The notes beneath the pieces were generated by a model. The model worked only from the letters and a program-made list of their open reading frames with translations. It did no database searches and had not been told where the DNA came from. Positions 44,586-53,242 of a stretch of 64,000 nucleotides of DNA are shown here, piece by piece. The DNA is from Streptomyces cellostaticus (GTDB taxonomy: Bacteria > Actinomycetota > Actinomycetes > Streptomycetales > Streptomycetaceae), in assembly GCF_023630175.1 (NCBI RefSeq), contig NZ_JALLIN010000023.1, positions 1 to 64,000 of the forward strand, read 5' to 3'. The translations under genes and the position numbers were made by a program. The stretch's first letter is position 1; each line of letters opens with the position of its first letter.

Positions 44586-45119
44586 GTGGCTGGCTTCAGC
44601 AAGGGAATCAGCAAGGTCGAGGTCGCGCTCAAGTGGGACCCCAGTCCGGCGGGCCGACCGCCCACCGATCTGGACGTCGTGGCGGGGCCGTTCGACTCGG
44701 GCGACCCCTACGGGGCGCCGGCTTATCTGGTGCACTTCGACAGCCGTTCGCCGGACGGCACGATCCTCCTCGACCGGGACAGCACCGACGGCAAGGGCTT
44801 CGGCTGGGACGAGGTCATGACGATCGAGCTCGACCGGCTCGACGACCGGTACGCGCGCGTGGTGGTCGGTGTGGTCATCCAGCAGCGAACCGGACGCAGG
44901 ACCTTCGCCGACGTCCTCGGCCCGGCCATGCGCATCCGCGAGGGCTACACGGTGCTCGCCGAGGACGACTTCGCCGCGGTCCCCGACGCCATGGCGGCCA
45001 CGATCGGCGAGTTCGTGCGGGACGGCTCCGGCGTGTGGACGTTCCACCCCGGAGTGCACGGCTACGACGAGGATCCGGCGACCTTCCCGGGTGTCATGGG
45101 CAGCAGACGCCACGCCTGA
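44586..45119 (+). CDS. TerD family protein
   Basis: A 177-residue TerD-domain protein, a calcium-binding beta-sandwich family linked to tellurite and other stress responses. It opens MAGFSKGISKVEVALKWDP. The acidic metal-site region lies in DSRSPDGTILLDRDSTD and GFGWDEVMTIELDRL. Calcium coordination looks plausible, though the usual GDD triad is reduced. GTG is the start; a GAGGGGG stretch lies slightly far upstream. There is no ter operon around it, so it is a stand-alone paralogue of the many in Streptomyces. A strong terminator follows. Confidence 0.9.
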   Translation: MAGFSKGISKVEVALKWDPSPAGRPPTDLDVVAGPFDSGDPYGAPAYLVHFDSRSPDGTILLDRDSTDGKGFGWDEVMTIELDRLDDRYARVVVGVVIQQRTGRRTFADVLGPAMRIREGYTVLAEDDFAAVPDAMAATIGEFVRDGSGVWTFHPGVHGYDEDPATFPGVMGSRRHA

Positions 45120-45133
45120 CACGGGAGCCCACG

Positions 45134-45169
45134 AGCAGGGGGCGCCGGCTCGGGCCGGCGCCCCCTGCT
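45134..45169. terminator. Bidirectional terminator between terD-like and nrdJ genes
   Basis: Perfect 16-bp stem (45134-45149 and 45154-45169, arm AGCAGGGGGCGCCGGC) with a TCGG tetraloop, between convergent genes ending at 45119 and 45187. Confidence 0.88.
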
Positions 45170-45186
45170 TCAGGAACGGTGTGGCG

Positions 45187-48078
45187 TCAGCTGCAGCCGC
45201 TGGTGGAGCCGCAGCCCTCGCAGATGTAGCAGGAACCGGCCCGCTGCATCTTGGTGCCGCAGGAGAAGCACAGCGGGGCGTCGGCCTGGATGCCCAACTG
45301 CATCTCGACGAGCTCGGCGCTGGTGTGCGCCTGCTTCGGGGCCGACTCGGCCTCCTCGGCCTTCGGCGTGGCGACCGCCTTCAGCTCCTGGGCGCGCGGC
45401 GCCGACTGGGCCAGGCCCTCGACGTCGACCTCGTCCTCGGCGGGCTCGTAGGAACCGGTCTCCAGGTGCCGCTGGCGCTCCTCGGCGGAGTGGATGCCGA
45501 GCGCGGAGCGCGTCTCGAAGGGCAGGAAGTCCAGCGCCAGGCGGCGGAAGATGTAGTCGACGATCGACTGCGCCATCCGCACGTCCGGGTCGTCCGTCAT
45601 ACCGGCCGGCTCGAAGCGCATGTTGGTGAACTTCGAGACGTACGTCTCGAGCGGCACCCCGTACTGCAGGCCGACGGAGACGGCGATGGAGAAGGCGTCC
45701 ATCATGCCCGCGAGGGTCGAGCCCTGCTTGGACATCTTCAGGAAGACCTCGCCGAGACCGTCGTCGGGGTAGGAGTTGGCGGTCATGTAGCCCTCGGCGC
45801 CGCCGACCGTGAAGGACGTGGTGATGCCGGGGCGGCCCTTGGGGAGACGCTTGCGGACCGGGCGGTACTCGACGATCTTCTCGACCGTCTCGCGGATGGT
45901 CGCCTCGGCCTTCTCCGTGACCTCGGCCTTCTCCTTCTCCTTGGTCTTGGCGGAGAGCGGCTGGCCGACCTTGCAGTTGTCGCGGTAGATGGCGAGCGCC
46001 TTGACGCCCAGCTTCCACGCCTCGTAGTAGATCTCCTCGACCTCCTCGACGGTCGCCGTCTCCGGCATGTTGACCGTCTTGGAGATGGCGCCGGAGATCC
46101 ACGGCTGGATCGCGGCCATCATGCGGACGTGGCCCATCGGGGAGATGGCGCGCTCGCCCATGGCGCAGTCGAACACCTCGTAGTGCTCGGGCTTGAGACC
46201 GGGGGCGTCGACCACGTTGCCGTTCTCGGCGATGTGGGCGACGATCGCCTCGATCTGCTCCTCCTGGTAGCCCAGGCGGCGCAGGGCCTGCGGGACGGTG
46301 CCGTTGACGATCTGCATCGAGCCGCCGCCGACCAGCTTCTTGAACTTCACCAGCGCGAGGTCGGGCTCGACACCGGTGGTGTCGCAGGACATCGCCAGGC
46401 CGATGGTGCCGGTGGGGGCCAGGACGGACGCCTGGGAGTTGCGGAAGCCGTTCTTCTCGCCGACGCGGACGACGTCCTGCCAGGCCTCGGTGGCGGCGGC
46501 CCAGACCGGGGTGTCCAGGTCGTCCATGCGGACGGCCACGCCGTTGGCGTCGGCGTGCTGCTTCATGACGCGCTTGTGGGCGTCGGCGTTGCGGGCGTAG
46601 CCGTCGTACGGACCGACGACGGCGGCCAGCTCGGCGGAGCGGCGGTAGGCCGTACCGGTCATCAGCGAGGTGATGGCACCGGCGAGGGCGCGGCCGCCGT
46701 CGGAGTCGTAGGCGTGGCCGGTGGCCATCAGCAGGGCGCCGAGGTTGGCGTAGCCGATGCCGAGCTGGCGGAACGCGCGCGTGTTCTCGCCGATCTTCTG
46801 GGTCGGGAAGTCCGCGAAGCAGATCGAGATGTCCATCGCGGTGATGACCAGCTCGACGACCTTCTGGAAGCGCTCGGTCTCGAAGGACTGCCGGCCCTTG
46901 CCGTCGTCCTTGAGGAACTTCATCAGGTTCAGCGAGGCCAGGTTGCAGGACGTGTTGTCCAGGTGCATGTACTCGCTGCACGGGTTCGACGCGGTGATCC
47001 GGCCGGACTCGGGGCAGGTGTGCCAGTTGTTGATGGTGTCGTCGTACTGGATGCCCGGGTCGGCGCAGGCCCACGCGGCCTCGGCGATCTTACGGAAGAG
47101 CGCCTTGGCGTCGACCTCCTCGATGACCTCACCGGTCATGCGGGCCCGCAGGCCGAACTGGCCGCTCGACTCCACCGCCGTCATGAACTCGTCGTTCACG
47201 CGGACCGAGTTGTTGGCGTTCTGGTACTGGACGGACGTGATGTCGTCGCCGCCCAGGTCCATGTCGAAGCCCGCGTCGCGCAGGACGCGGATCTTCTCCT
47301 CCTCGCTGACCTTCGTCTGGATGAAGTCCTCGATGTCGGGGTGGTCGACGTCGAGCACGACCATCTTGGCGGCGCGGCGGGTGGCGCCACCTGACTTGAT
47401 GGTGCCGGCGGAGGCGTCGGCGCCGCGCATGAAGGAGACGGGACCGGAGGCGTTGCCGCCGGAGGAGAGCAGCTCCTTGGAGGAGCGGATCCGGGAGAGG
47501 TTCAGGCCGGCGCCGGAGCCGCCCTTGAAGATCATGCCCTCTTCCTTGTACCAGTCGAGGATCGACTCCATGGAGTCGTCGACCGACAGGATGAAGCAGG
47601 CGGAGACCTGCTGGGGCTGCGTGGTGCCGACGTTGAACCAGACGGGGCTGTTGAAGCTGAAGATCTGGTGCAGGAGGGCGTAGGCCAGCTCGTGCTCGAA
47701 GATCTCGGCGTCGGCGGGCGACGCGAAGTACTTGTGCTCCTCGCCGGCCTTCCGGTACGTCTTCACGATGCGGTCGATCAGCTGCTTGAGGCTGACCTCG
47801 CGCTGCGGGGTGCCGACGGCACCGCGGAAGTACTTGCTGGTGACGATGTTGACCGCGTTCACCGACCAGAAGTCGGGGAACTCGACGCCACGCTGCTCGA
47901 AGTTGACCGAGCCGTCGCGCCAGTTGGTCATGACGACGTCACGGCGCTCCCAGGCCACCTCGTCGTACGGGTGTACGCCGGGCGTGGTGTGGATGCGCTC
48001 GATGTGCAGTCCCTTGTTACCCGCCTTGGCCCCCTTGGCTCGGGAACCTCGTGCCGGACCGCTCGCCGTCTCTGTCAT
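45187..48078 (-). CDS. nrdJ: Vitamin B12-dependent (class II) ribonucleotide reductase
   Basis: A 963-residue adenosylcobalamin-dependent reductase that makes dNTPs from ribonucleotides without oxygen. The barrel core has PCSEYMHLDNTSCNLASLNL (active-site Cys and radical region), SGGNASGPVSFMRGADA and DTTGVEPDLALVKFKKLVGG. The C-terminus carries the redox/zinc cysteines CFSCGTKM and CYICEGCGSTSGCS, the actinobacterial tail. Length is normal for the group. The ATG has GGGAGG upstream. It is the second gene of nrdR-nrdJ, 165 bp after nrdR. No cobalamin riboswitch is visible before it, consistent with constitutive B12 use here. Tandem NrdR boxes lie upstream of nrdR. Confidence 0.96.
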   Translation of the reverse strand: MTETASGPARGSRAKGAKAGNKGLHIERIHTTPGVHPYDEVAWERRDVVMTNWRDGSVNFEQRGVEFPDFWSVNAVNIVTSKYFRGAVGTPQREVSLKQLIDRIVKTYRKAGEEHKYFASPADAEIFEHELAYALLHQIFSFNSPVWFNVGTTQPQQVSACFILSVDDSMESILDWYKEEGMIFKGGSGAGLNLSRIRSSKELLSSGGNASGPVSFMRGADASAGTIKSGGATRRAAKMVVLDVDHPDIEDFIQTKVSEEEKIRVLRDAGFDMDLGGDDITSVQYQNANNSVRVNDEFMTAVESSGQFGLRARMTGEVIEEVDAKALFRKIAEAAWACADPGIQYDDTINNWHTCPESGRITASNPCSEYMHLDNTSCNLASLNLMKFLKDDGKGRQSFETERFQKVVELVITAMDISICFADFPTQKIGENTRAFRQLGIGYANLGALLMATGHAYDSDGGRALAGAITSLMTGTAYRRSAELAAVVGPYDGYARNADAHKRVMKQHADANGVAVRMDDLDTPVWAAATEAWQDVVRVGEKNGFRNSQASVLAPTGTIGLAMSCDTTGVEPDLALVKFKKLVGGGSMQIVNGTVPQALRRLGYQEEQIEAIVAHIAENGNVVDAPGLKPEHYEVFDCAMGERAISPMGHVRMMAAIQPWISGAISKTVNMPETATVEEVEEIYYEAWKLGVKALAIYRDNCKVGQPLSAKTKEKEKAEVTEKAEATIRETVEKIVEYRPVRKRLPKGRPGITTSFTVGGAEGYMTANSYPDDGLGEVFLKMSKQGSTLAGMMDAFSIAVSVGLQYGVPLETYVSKFTNMRFEPAGMTDDPDVRMAQSIVDYIFRRLALDFLPFETRSALGIHSAEERQRHLETGSYEPAEDEVDVEGLAQSAPRAQELKAVATPKAEEAESAPKQAHTSAELVEMQLGIQADAPLCFSCGTKMQRAGSCYICEGCGSTSGCS

Positions 48079-48243
48079 GCCGCCTCCCTGTACGGGCTAA
48101 AACGCCCTGAAGTGCCCCGTTGTTCCCGTGGCACGGTGTTCTGTCTGGTGTCGCGGGCACCCTCAACTGCTGTCCGCGACAAATCTTGGTTCGCCGCCTT
48201 CCGAGCCGGAACCCGGGCGTCCGTCCTGGTTCCGACGCGCCGG

Positions 48244-48792
48244 TCAGTCGGCGGCGTTGGCGGGCACGGGGACCCCGGTGGTCCCTCCGGGCCCGCGTTC
48301 GTCCTCCGGGCTCCCCGATCCCGCGTCCTCGCCGTCCGCGGCGGGGCCTCGCGCCCGCCTCAGCTCCGCGATGGCGGCCTCGAAGTCGTCGAGCGAGTCG
48401 AAGGCCCGGTAGACGGAGGCGAATCGCAGATAGGCGACGAGGTCGAGCTCCTGCAACGGGCCGAGTATGGCGAGGCCCACGTCGTGGGTGGTCAGCTCGG
48501 CGCTCCCGGTGGCCCGCACCGCCTCCTCGACCCGCTGGCCGAGCTGGGCGAGTGCGTCCTCGGTGACAGGCCGTCCCTGGCATGCCTTGCGCACACCGTT
48601 GATGACCTTGGTGCGGCTGAACGGTTCGGTGACCCCGGACCGCTTCACCACCATGAGCGAGCACGTCTCCACGGTCGTGAAGCGACGGGAGCAGTCGGGG
48701 CACTGGCGGCGCCTGCGGATCGACGTGCCGTCGTCGGTCGTACGACTGTCGACCACGCGGCTGTCGGGGTGCCTGCAGAAGGGGCAGTGCAT
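48244..48792 (-). CDS. nrdR: Transcriptional repressor NrdR
   Basis: A 182-residue repressor of ribonucleotide reductase genes. The N-terminal zinc ribbon is CPFCRHPDSRVVDSR plus CPDCSRRF. An ATP-cone domain follows (VVKRSGVTEPFSRTKVINGV to DFEAAIAEL), which senses ATP/dATP. The last ~35 residues are polar and disordered. ATG 48792 has GGAG at five bases; a TTG three codons earlier is rejected. It heads the nrdR-nrdJ operon. Two 16-bp NrdR boxes 31 bp apart lie 108-155 bp upstream, so it represses itself and nrdJ. Confidence 0.95.
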   Translation of the reverse strand: MHCPFCRHPDSRVVDSRTTDDGTSIRRRRQCPDCSRRFTTVETCSLMVVKRSGVTEPFSRTKVINGVRKACQGRPVTEDALAQLGQRVEEAVRATGSAELTTHDVGLAILGPLQELDLVAYLRFASVYRAFDSLDDFEAAIAELRRARGPAADGEDAGSGSPEDERGPGGTTGVPVPANAAD

Positions 48793-48899
48793 GATCTCCA
48801 ACCCTCCTCACAGCAGACTCAATGGCCCCGCTGGACCACATGGGCCCCTCGAAGCAGCTCTAAGCATAGGCGATCGCGGAGCCGTCTCAGACCCGGGGG

Positions 48900-48946
48900 A
48901 CCACAACTTGTGGGCTGCGGTAAGCATCCAACCACTAGATGTAGGG
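48900..48946 (-). promoter_or_regulatory. Tandem NrdR boxes upstream of nrdR
   Basis: Box 1 is ACCACAACTTGTGGGC (48900-48915), box 2 ACCACTAGATGTAGGG (48931-48946). Their starts are 31 bp apart, three helical turns, which is the usual NrdR arrangement. They lie in the nrdR promoter region. Confidence 0.75.
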
Positions 48947-49285
48947 CTTGGCTCATACATCGAGGCGGTGACGCGTGTCGCCGCACCGGAGCACCGCCCC
49001 GGACACCCGCCGCCGGCATTTCCGAACACGCGGGCGCACGGGCGTATCGATCCTTCGGTTGCGGAGATACCGTGGGCGCCGCACGGAGACGGCGTGGGAC
49101 TCCGGCGCAGAAGGGAGTCCGGATCCTGGAGGACCGGGTTCCGGATGGCAGACTGAGGGCACAACCCGCAAGGTCGCCGAGCCCGGCGGTGAAGAGTACA
49201 GCAATGGGCGCTTTTGACCGCGAAGTGGCGCGTCAGCCATACACCCAAACACATGATCACGACAGGCGAATCACTCTTTTTCACT

Positions 49286-49299
49286 CGAACGTGTGTTTG
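49286..49299 (+). promoter_or_regulatory. LexA binding site (SOS box)
   Basis: CGAACGTGTGTTTG fits the actinobacterial/Bacillus SOS box CGAACRNRYGTTYC at 13 of 14 positions. It overlaps the lexA -35 element, giving autorepression that is lifted after DNA damage. Confidence 0.85.
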
Positions 49300-49326
49300 G
49301 CGCAACCTTTCGAAAGCAACTACCGT
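49297..49326 (+). promoter_or_regulatory. lexA promoter
   Basis: -35 TTGGCG (49297-49302), 18-nt spacer, -10 TACCGT (49321-49326). The transcript would start near 49333, about 27 nt before the GTG start. Confidence 0.5.
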
Positions 49327-49359
49327 TGTCCAGCAGGGAGACCATCGAGAGGGGCCGAC

Positions 49360-50139
49360 GTGACCACCACCGCAGACAGTGCCACCATCACCGCCCAGGA
49401 CCGCTCCATGGGCCGGATCGAGCCGGTACACGCGATGAACGAAGCCACGAATCCCGAGGGGCACAAGCGCTCCCTGCCTGGCCGACCTCCAGGTATCCGG
49501 GCGGACAGCTCCGGTCTCACCGACCGGCAGCGCCGGGTGATCGAGGTCATCCGGGATTCGGTGCAGCGACGCGGATATCCGCCGTCCATGCGCGAGATCG
49601 GCCAGGCCGTCGGGCTCTCCAGCACGTCCTCCGTGGCGCACCAGTTGATGGCGCTGGAGCGCAAGGGCTTCCTGCGCCGGGACCCGCACCGCCCGCGTGC
49701 GTACGAGGTGCGGGGGTCGGACCAGGCCGTGACGGTGCAGCCCACCGACACCACCGGCAAGCCCGCCGCGTCCTACGTTCCGCTGGTCGGCCGGATCGCC
49801 GCCGGTGGACCGATCCTCGCCGAGGAGTCGGTCGAGGACGTGTTCCCGCTCCCTCGCCAGCTCGTCGGCGACGGCGAGCTGTTCGTGCTGAAGGTCGTCG
49901 GCGACTCAATGATCGAGGCCGCGATCTGCGACGGCGACTGGGTCACCGTCCGCCGCCAACCGGTCGCCGAGAACGGCGACATCGTCGCGGCGATGCTCGA
50001 CGGTGAAGCCACCGTCAAGCGCTTCAAGCGCGAGGACGGCCACGTCTGGCTGCTGCCGCACAACGCGGCCTACGAACCGATCCCCGGCGACGACGCGACC
50101 ATCCTGGGCAAGGTCGTCGCCGTGCTGCGGCGCGTGTGA
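49360..50139 (+). CDS. lexA: SOS repressor LexA
   Basis: A 259-residue repressor-protease. A ~45-residue flexible lead is followed by the LexA winged helix (GLTDRQRRVIEVIRDSVQRR then SSTSSVAHQLMALERKGFL). The self-cleavage site Ala-Gly lies in GRIAAGGPILAEE. The S24 catalytic Ser is in VVGDSMIEAAI and the Lys in GEATVKRFKRE. The GTG start has GAGAGGGG upstream and gives the usual Streptomyces N-terminus. An SOS box overlaps its promoter. It is convergent with the dinG-like gene, with a terminator between. Confidence 0.96.
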   Translation: MTTTADSATITAQDRSMGRIEPVHAMNEATNPEGHKRSLPGRPPGIRADSSGLTDRQRRVIEVIRDSVQRRGYPPSMREIGQAVGLSSTSSVAHQLMALERKGFLRRDPHRPRAYEVRGSDQAVTVQPTDTTGKPAASYVPLVGRIAAGGPILAEESVEDVFPLPRQLVGDGELFVLKVVGDSMIEAAICDGDWVTVRRQPVAENGDIVAAMLDGEATVKRFKREDGHVWLLPHNAAYEPIPGDDATILGKVVAVLRRV

Positions 50140-50180
50140 CGGCCGCGGCGGCCGGGCCGAACGGCTCGTCCCCCCTGACC

Positions 50181-50214
50181 GGGCCCCGGAACCCCTGCGC
50201 CGGTTCCGGGGCCC
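50181..50214. terminator. Bidirectional terminator between lexA and dinG-like genes
   Basis: Perfect 13-bp stem (50181-50193 GGGCCCCGGAACC with 50202-50214) and an 8-nt loop, in the 164-bp convergent gap. Confidence 0.8.
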
Positions 50215-50303
50215 TGTGCGGTCCGGGCCGTCTCCCTCTGGGGCCGGCCGGGCGGACCATCGTGCGCGTGGCGGGCCGACCGACACCGGCCGGCCCGTTC
50301 GGT

Positions 50304-52295
50304 TCACTGCTCCTGCGTCTGCGTCTCCTCCGTCCGCCTCGCGGCCGCGTCGATGGCCGCCAGCGATTTGCGCACCTGGTTGCGGTCCGCGGTGTACCAG
50401 AAGTCGGGCAGTGACGCCTTGAGGTAGCTGCCGTACCGCGCCGTGGCGAGCCGCTGGTCCAGCACCGCGACCACTCCGCGGTCCCCCGAGGCGCGGACCA
50501 GACGACCGGCACCCTGGGCCATCAGCAGGGCCGCATGGGTCGCGGCCACGGCCATGAAGCCGTTCCCGCCCGCGTCCTCCACCGCCTTCTGCCGGGCGCT
50601 CATCAGCGGGTCGTCGGGGCGCGGGAACGGGATCTTGTCCATGACCACCAGCTGGCAGCTCGGGCCCGGGACGTCGACACCCTGCCACAGCGACAACGTG
50701 CCGAACAGGCAGGTCCGCGGGTCCGCCGCGAAGTTCTTGATCAGCTCGCCGAGCGTCTCCTCGCCCTGCAGCAGGATGGGGAACTCGGGGATGCGGGAGC
50801 GCAGCTCCTCCGCGGCGAGCTGGGCGGCACGCATGGACGAGAACAGCCCGAGGGTGCGACCGCCGGCCGCCTGGATCAGCTCCGTCAGCTCGTCGAGCAT
50901 GTCGGAGCGCTCACCGTCCCGTGCCGGGCGCGCGAGATGCTTGGCGACGTACAGGATGCCCTGCCTGGGGTAGTCGAAGGGCGAGCCGACGTCGACGCCC
51001 TTCCACTCCGGCAGATCCTCGCCCTCCGTGCCCTCGGGGCCGAGCCCGAGGGAGGCGCCGACGCCGTTGAAGTCGCCGCCCAGTTTGAGCGTCGCCGAGG
51101 TGAGGACGACGCTGCGCTCAGCGAAAAGCTTCTCCCTGAGCAGCCCGGAGACCGACATGGGCGCGACACGCAGTGACGCGCCGAAGCGGTCGTGGCGCTC
51201 GTACCAGACCACGTCCCACTCGGAACCGTTGACCACTCGCTCCGCCACGTCGTGCACGGTCTCGACCGAGGCCAGCGCCTGCTTGCGGACCGCGTCCTCG
51301 TCCTGGACGGACTTGTCGCGGGTGGAGCCGAGCGCCGTGATGACCGTGCGGGCCGCGTCCCGCAGTGCCATCAGCGCGTAGCCGAGGTCCTCCGGGATCT
51401 CCTCGAGGCGGCCGGGCAGAGCGAGTTCCATCAGCCGCTCGAAGCCCTCCGCGGCGGTCTGGAGCTGATCGGCGGTCTTCTCGTCGACGAGTCTGGCCGC
51501 CCTGCGCACGGCACGGTTGACCTGGCCGGGCGTGAGTTCGCCGGTGGCGACGCCCGTGACCCGGGAGACGAGCTCGTGCGCCTCGTCCACGATCAGCACC
51601 TCGTGCTGCGGCAGCACCGGGGCGCCCTCGATGGCGTCGATGGCCAGGAGGGCGTGGTTGGTGACGACGACCTCGGCGAGCTTGGCCCGCTCGCGCGCCA
51701 TCTCCGCGAAGCACTCGGCGCCATAGGCGCACTTCGACGCGCCCAGGCACTCCCGCGACGACACCGACACCTGTGCCCAGGCACGGTCGGAGACGCCCGG
51801 CGTGAGGCCGTCGCGGTCACCGGTCTCCGTCTCGTCGGCCCAATCACGCAGACGCAGCAGGTCCTGGCCCAGCTTGCTGGTCGGCGCGGCGGCCTCGAAC
51901 TGGTCGAAGAGGCCGTCCTCCTCGTCCTGCGGCATGCCCTCGTGCAGGCGGTGCAGGCACAGGTAGTTCGACCTGCCCTTGAGCATGGCGAAGTCCGGGC
52001 GGCGGCGCAGCAGCGGGTGCAGGGCGTCGACGGTGCGCGGAAGGTCGCGTTCCACGAGCTGACGCTGCAGTGCGAGCGTGGCCGTGGCGACGACCACTCG
52101 CTCCCCGTGCGCGAGCGCGGGCACGAGATAGCCCAGCGACTTTCCGGTGCCGGTGCCGGCCTGGACCAGCAGGTGGGATCCGTCGTCGATCGCTTCGGCG
52201 ACCGCTTCGGCCATGGTCACCTGGCCGGGGCGCTCCGTGCCGCCGACGGCTGCGACAGCGGCATGCAGGAGTTCGGGGAGTGAGGGCTTCGTCAT
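50304..52295 (-). CDS. dinG: ATP-dependent DNA helicase, DinG/XPD family
   Basis: A 663-residue superfamily 2 5'-3' helicase. Motifs: VQAGTGTGKSLGYLVPA (I), VVATATLALQRQLV (Ia), VDEAH (II), TSATLKLGGDF (III), GTLSLWQGVDVPGP (V) and QGAGRLVRASGDRG (VI). The Fe-S cluster cysteines lie between Ia and II: C in NYLCLHRL, then ECLGASKCAYGAECF. It should unwind R-loops and repair intermediates. Being convergent with lexA, it has its own promoter; no SOS box was noticed upstream of its ATG. Length is typical for the actinobacterial form, which lacks the exonuclease domain. Confidence 0.94.
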   Translation of the reverse strand: MTKPSLPELLHAAVAAVGGTERPGQVTMAEAVAEAIDDGSHLLVQAGTGTGKSLGYLVPALAHGERVVVATATLALQRQLVERDLPRTVDALHPLLRRRPDFAMLKGRSNYLCLHRLHEGMPQDEEDGLFDQFEAAAPTSKLGQDLLRLRDWADETETGDRDGLTPGVSDRAWAQVSVSSRECLGASKCAYGAECFAEMARERAKLAEVVVTNHALLAIDAIEGAPVLPQHEVLIVDEAHELVSRVTGVATGELTPGQVNRAVRRAARLVDEKTADQLQTAAEGFERLMELALPGRLEEIPEDLGYALMALRDAARTVITALGSTRDKSVQDEDAVRKQALASVETVHDVAERVVNGSEWDVVWYERHDRFGASLRVAPMSVSGLLREKLFAERSVVLTSATLKLGGDFNGVGASLGLGPEGTEGEDLPEWKGVDVGSPFDYPRQGILYVAKHLARPARDGERSDMLDELTELIQAAGGRTLGLFSSMRAAQLAAEELRSRIPEFPILLQGEETLGELIKNFAADPRTCLFGTLSLWQGVDVPGPSCQLVVMDKIPFPRPDDPLMSARQKAVEDAGGNGFMAVAATHAALLMAQGAGRLVRASGDRGVVAVLDQRLATARYGSYLKASLPDFWYTADRNQVRKSLAAIDAAARRTEETQTQEQ

Positions 52296-52459
52296 AGCCC
52301 GACCACCCTACGGCCCGGCACTGACAAACGTGCGGGCAAGGCGGGAGCGAGGAGTGGGATCACGATGGGAGCTCCTGTGGCGCGGGGGCCGCGACGGCGT
52401 CGCCGGCCTTCCGGATCCTTTCCTGGCGGCCGGGAACCTCACCGAACCGCCGTTCGTAC

Positions 52460-53161
52460 TCACGGTGACGACGTCGTCACATTTCGCCGGGCCTCCCGAT
52501 TCGGGACGCGCTCCCGGATCAGCAGGGCGGCCCGCTTGCCGGGCAGGTCGACCTCGGACGCGAACCGGAACCCGGCGCGCAGGAAGGCGGTGACGGAAGG
52601 GGTGTTACGAAGATCCGGCTCGGCGACGACCCGGCCGCAGTCGGGGCGACGGTCCAGGACGAGATCGGCCGCGGCCTCGAGCAGGGCCGAGCCCAGTCCT
52701 CGGCCCCGGTCGGCGGCCTCACCGATGAGGAGATGGATCCCGGTGTCGTGCGGACGGGTCGGGCAGTGGCGGGCCAGCGGATCGAGGTCCGCCCGGTAGA
52801 TCTCCCAGTAGCTCATGGGGACGCCGTCCAGCACGCCGAGGCACGGCACGCTGCGGCCGTCGCCGTCGAGTTGGGCGCGAAGGTGGTCCTCGATCCTGTC
52901 CGGCGGTCCCGCCAGCTCCCAGAAAGCGGCGACAGCGGGGTCGTTCATCCAGCGGTGGACGAGCGGCAGGTCGGTCCTCATGCGCACGGGGACCAGGTGG
53001 AAGAGGCCCACAGGGGTGCGGGTCGTCCCCCAGTCGGACACGCCGTCGAGCAGGTCGGCGGAGGCGAAGCGCGCGACGAACTCGGCGGGCAGGCGCAGAC
53101 GCAGCGTGGCCTCGCCGTCCTCGGGGGATGCGGTGTCCGCGCCGGTGTCGGTGGAGGGCAC
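52460..53161 (-). CDS. GNAT-type acyltransferase of siderophore biosynthesis (IucB/RhbD-like)
   Basis: A 233-residue acetyltransferase-type enzyme. After a ~20-residue polar lead, the N-terminal part (LRLRLPAEFVARF) matches siderophore acyltransferases. The GNAT core has FHLVPVRMRTDLPLVHRWM, PCLGVLDGVPMSYWEIY (the motif before the CoA site), GIHLLIGEAADRGRGLGSAL (CoA-binding RGRGLG) and RVVAEPDLRNTPSV. It should acylate a hydroxylamine or amine of the siderophore precursor. It is last in the minus-strand locus after the IucA/IucC synthetase. A partner N-hydroxylase is not encoded nearby. Confidence 0.9.
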   Translation of the reverse strand: MPSTDTGADTASPEDGEATLRLRLPAEFVARFASADLLDGVSDWGTTRTPVGLFHLVPVRMRTDLPLVHRWMNDPAVAAFWELAGPPDRIEDHLRAQLDGDGRSVPCLGVLDGVPMSYWEIYRADLDPLARHCPTRPHDTGIHLLIGEAADRGRGLGSALLEAAADLVLDRRPDCGRVVAEPDLRNTPSVTAFLRAGFRFASEVDLPGKRAALLIRERVPNREARRNVTTSSP

Positions 53162-53242
53162 GGTGCGCTCCTTTCAGCGAAGGGTGGTGGGTGAAGGGAG
53201 TTGAGGGGTTCGCGGGAGACGCGGGAGGGCGGGGCGGCTCGT

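Larger units (their letters stand above)
48793..49359. other. Divergent regulatory region between nrdR and lexA
   Basis: These 567 bp carry the NrdR boxes near the nrdR side and the SOS box with the lexA promoter near the other. The middle (about 48960-49270) contains no supported gene and no RNA structure I recognise. A cobalamin riboswitch was looked for and not found. Confidence 0.6.

Noticed and set aside
49080..49200. Possible cobalamin riboswitch upstream of nrdR/lexA
   Set aside because: Looked for because nrdJ uses B12; the conserved B12 box and core blocks are not present, and the direction would serve lexA.
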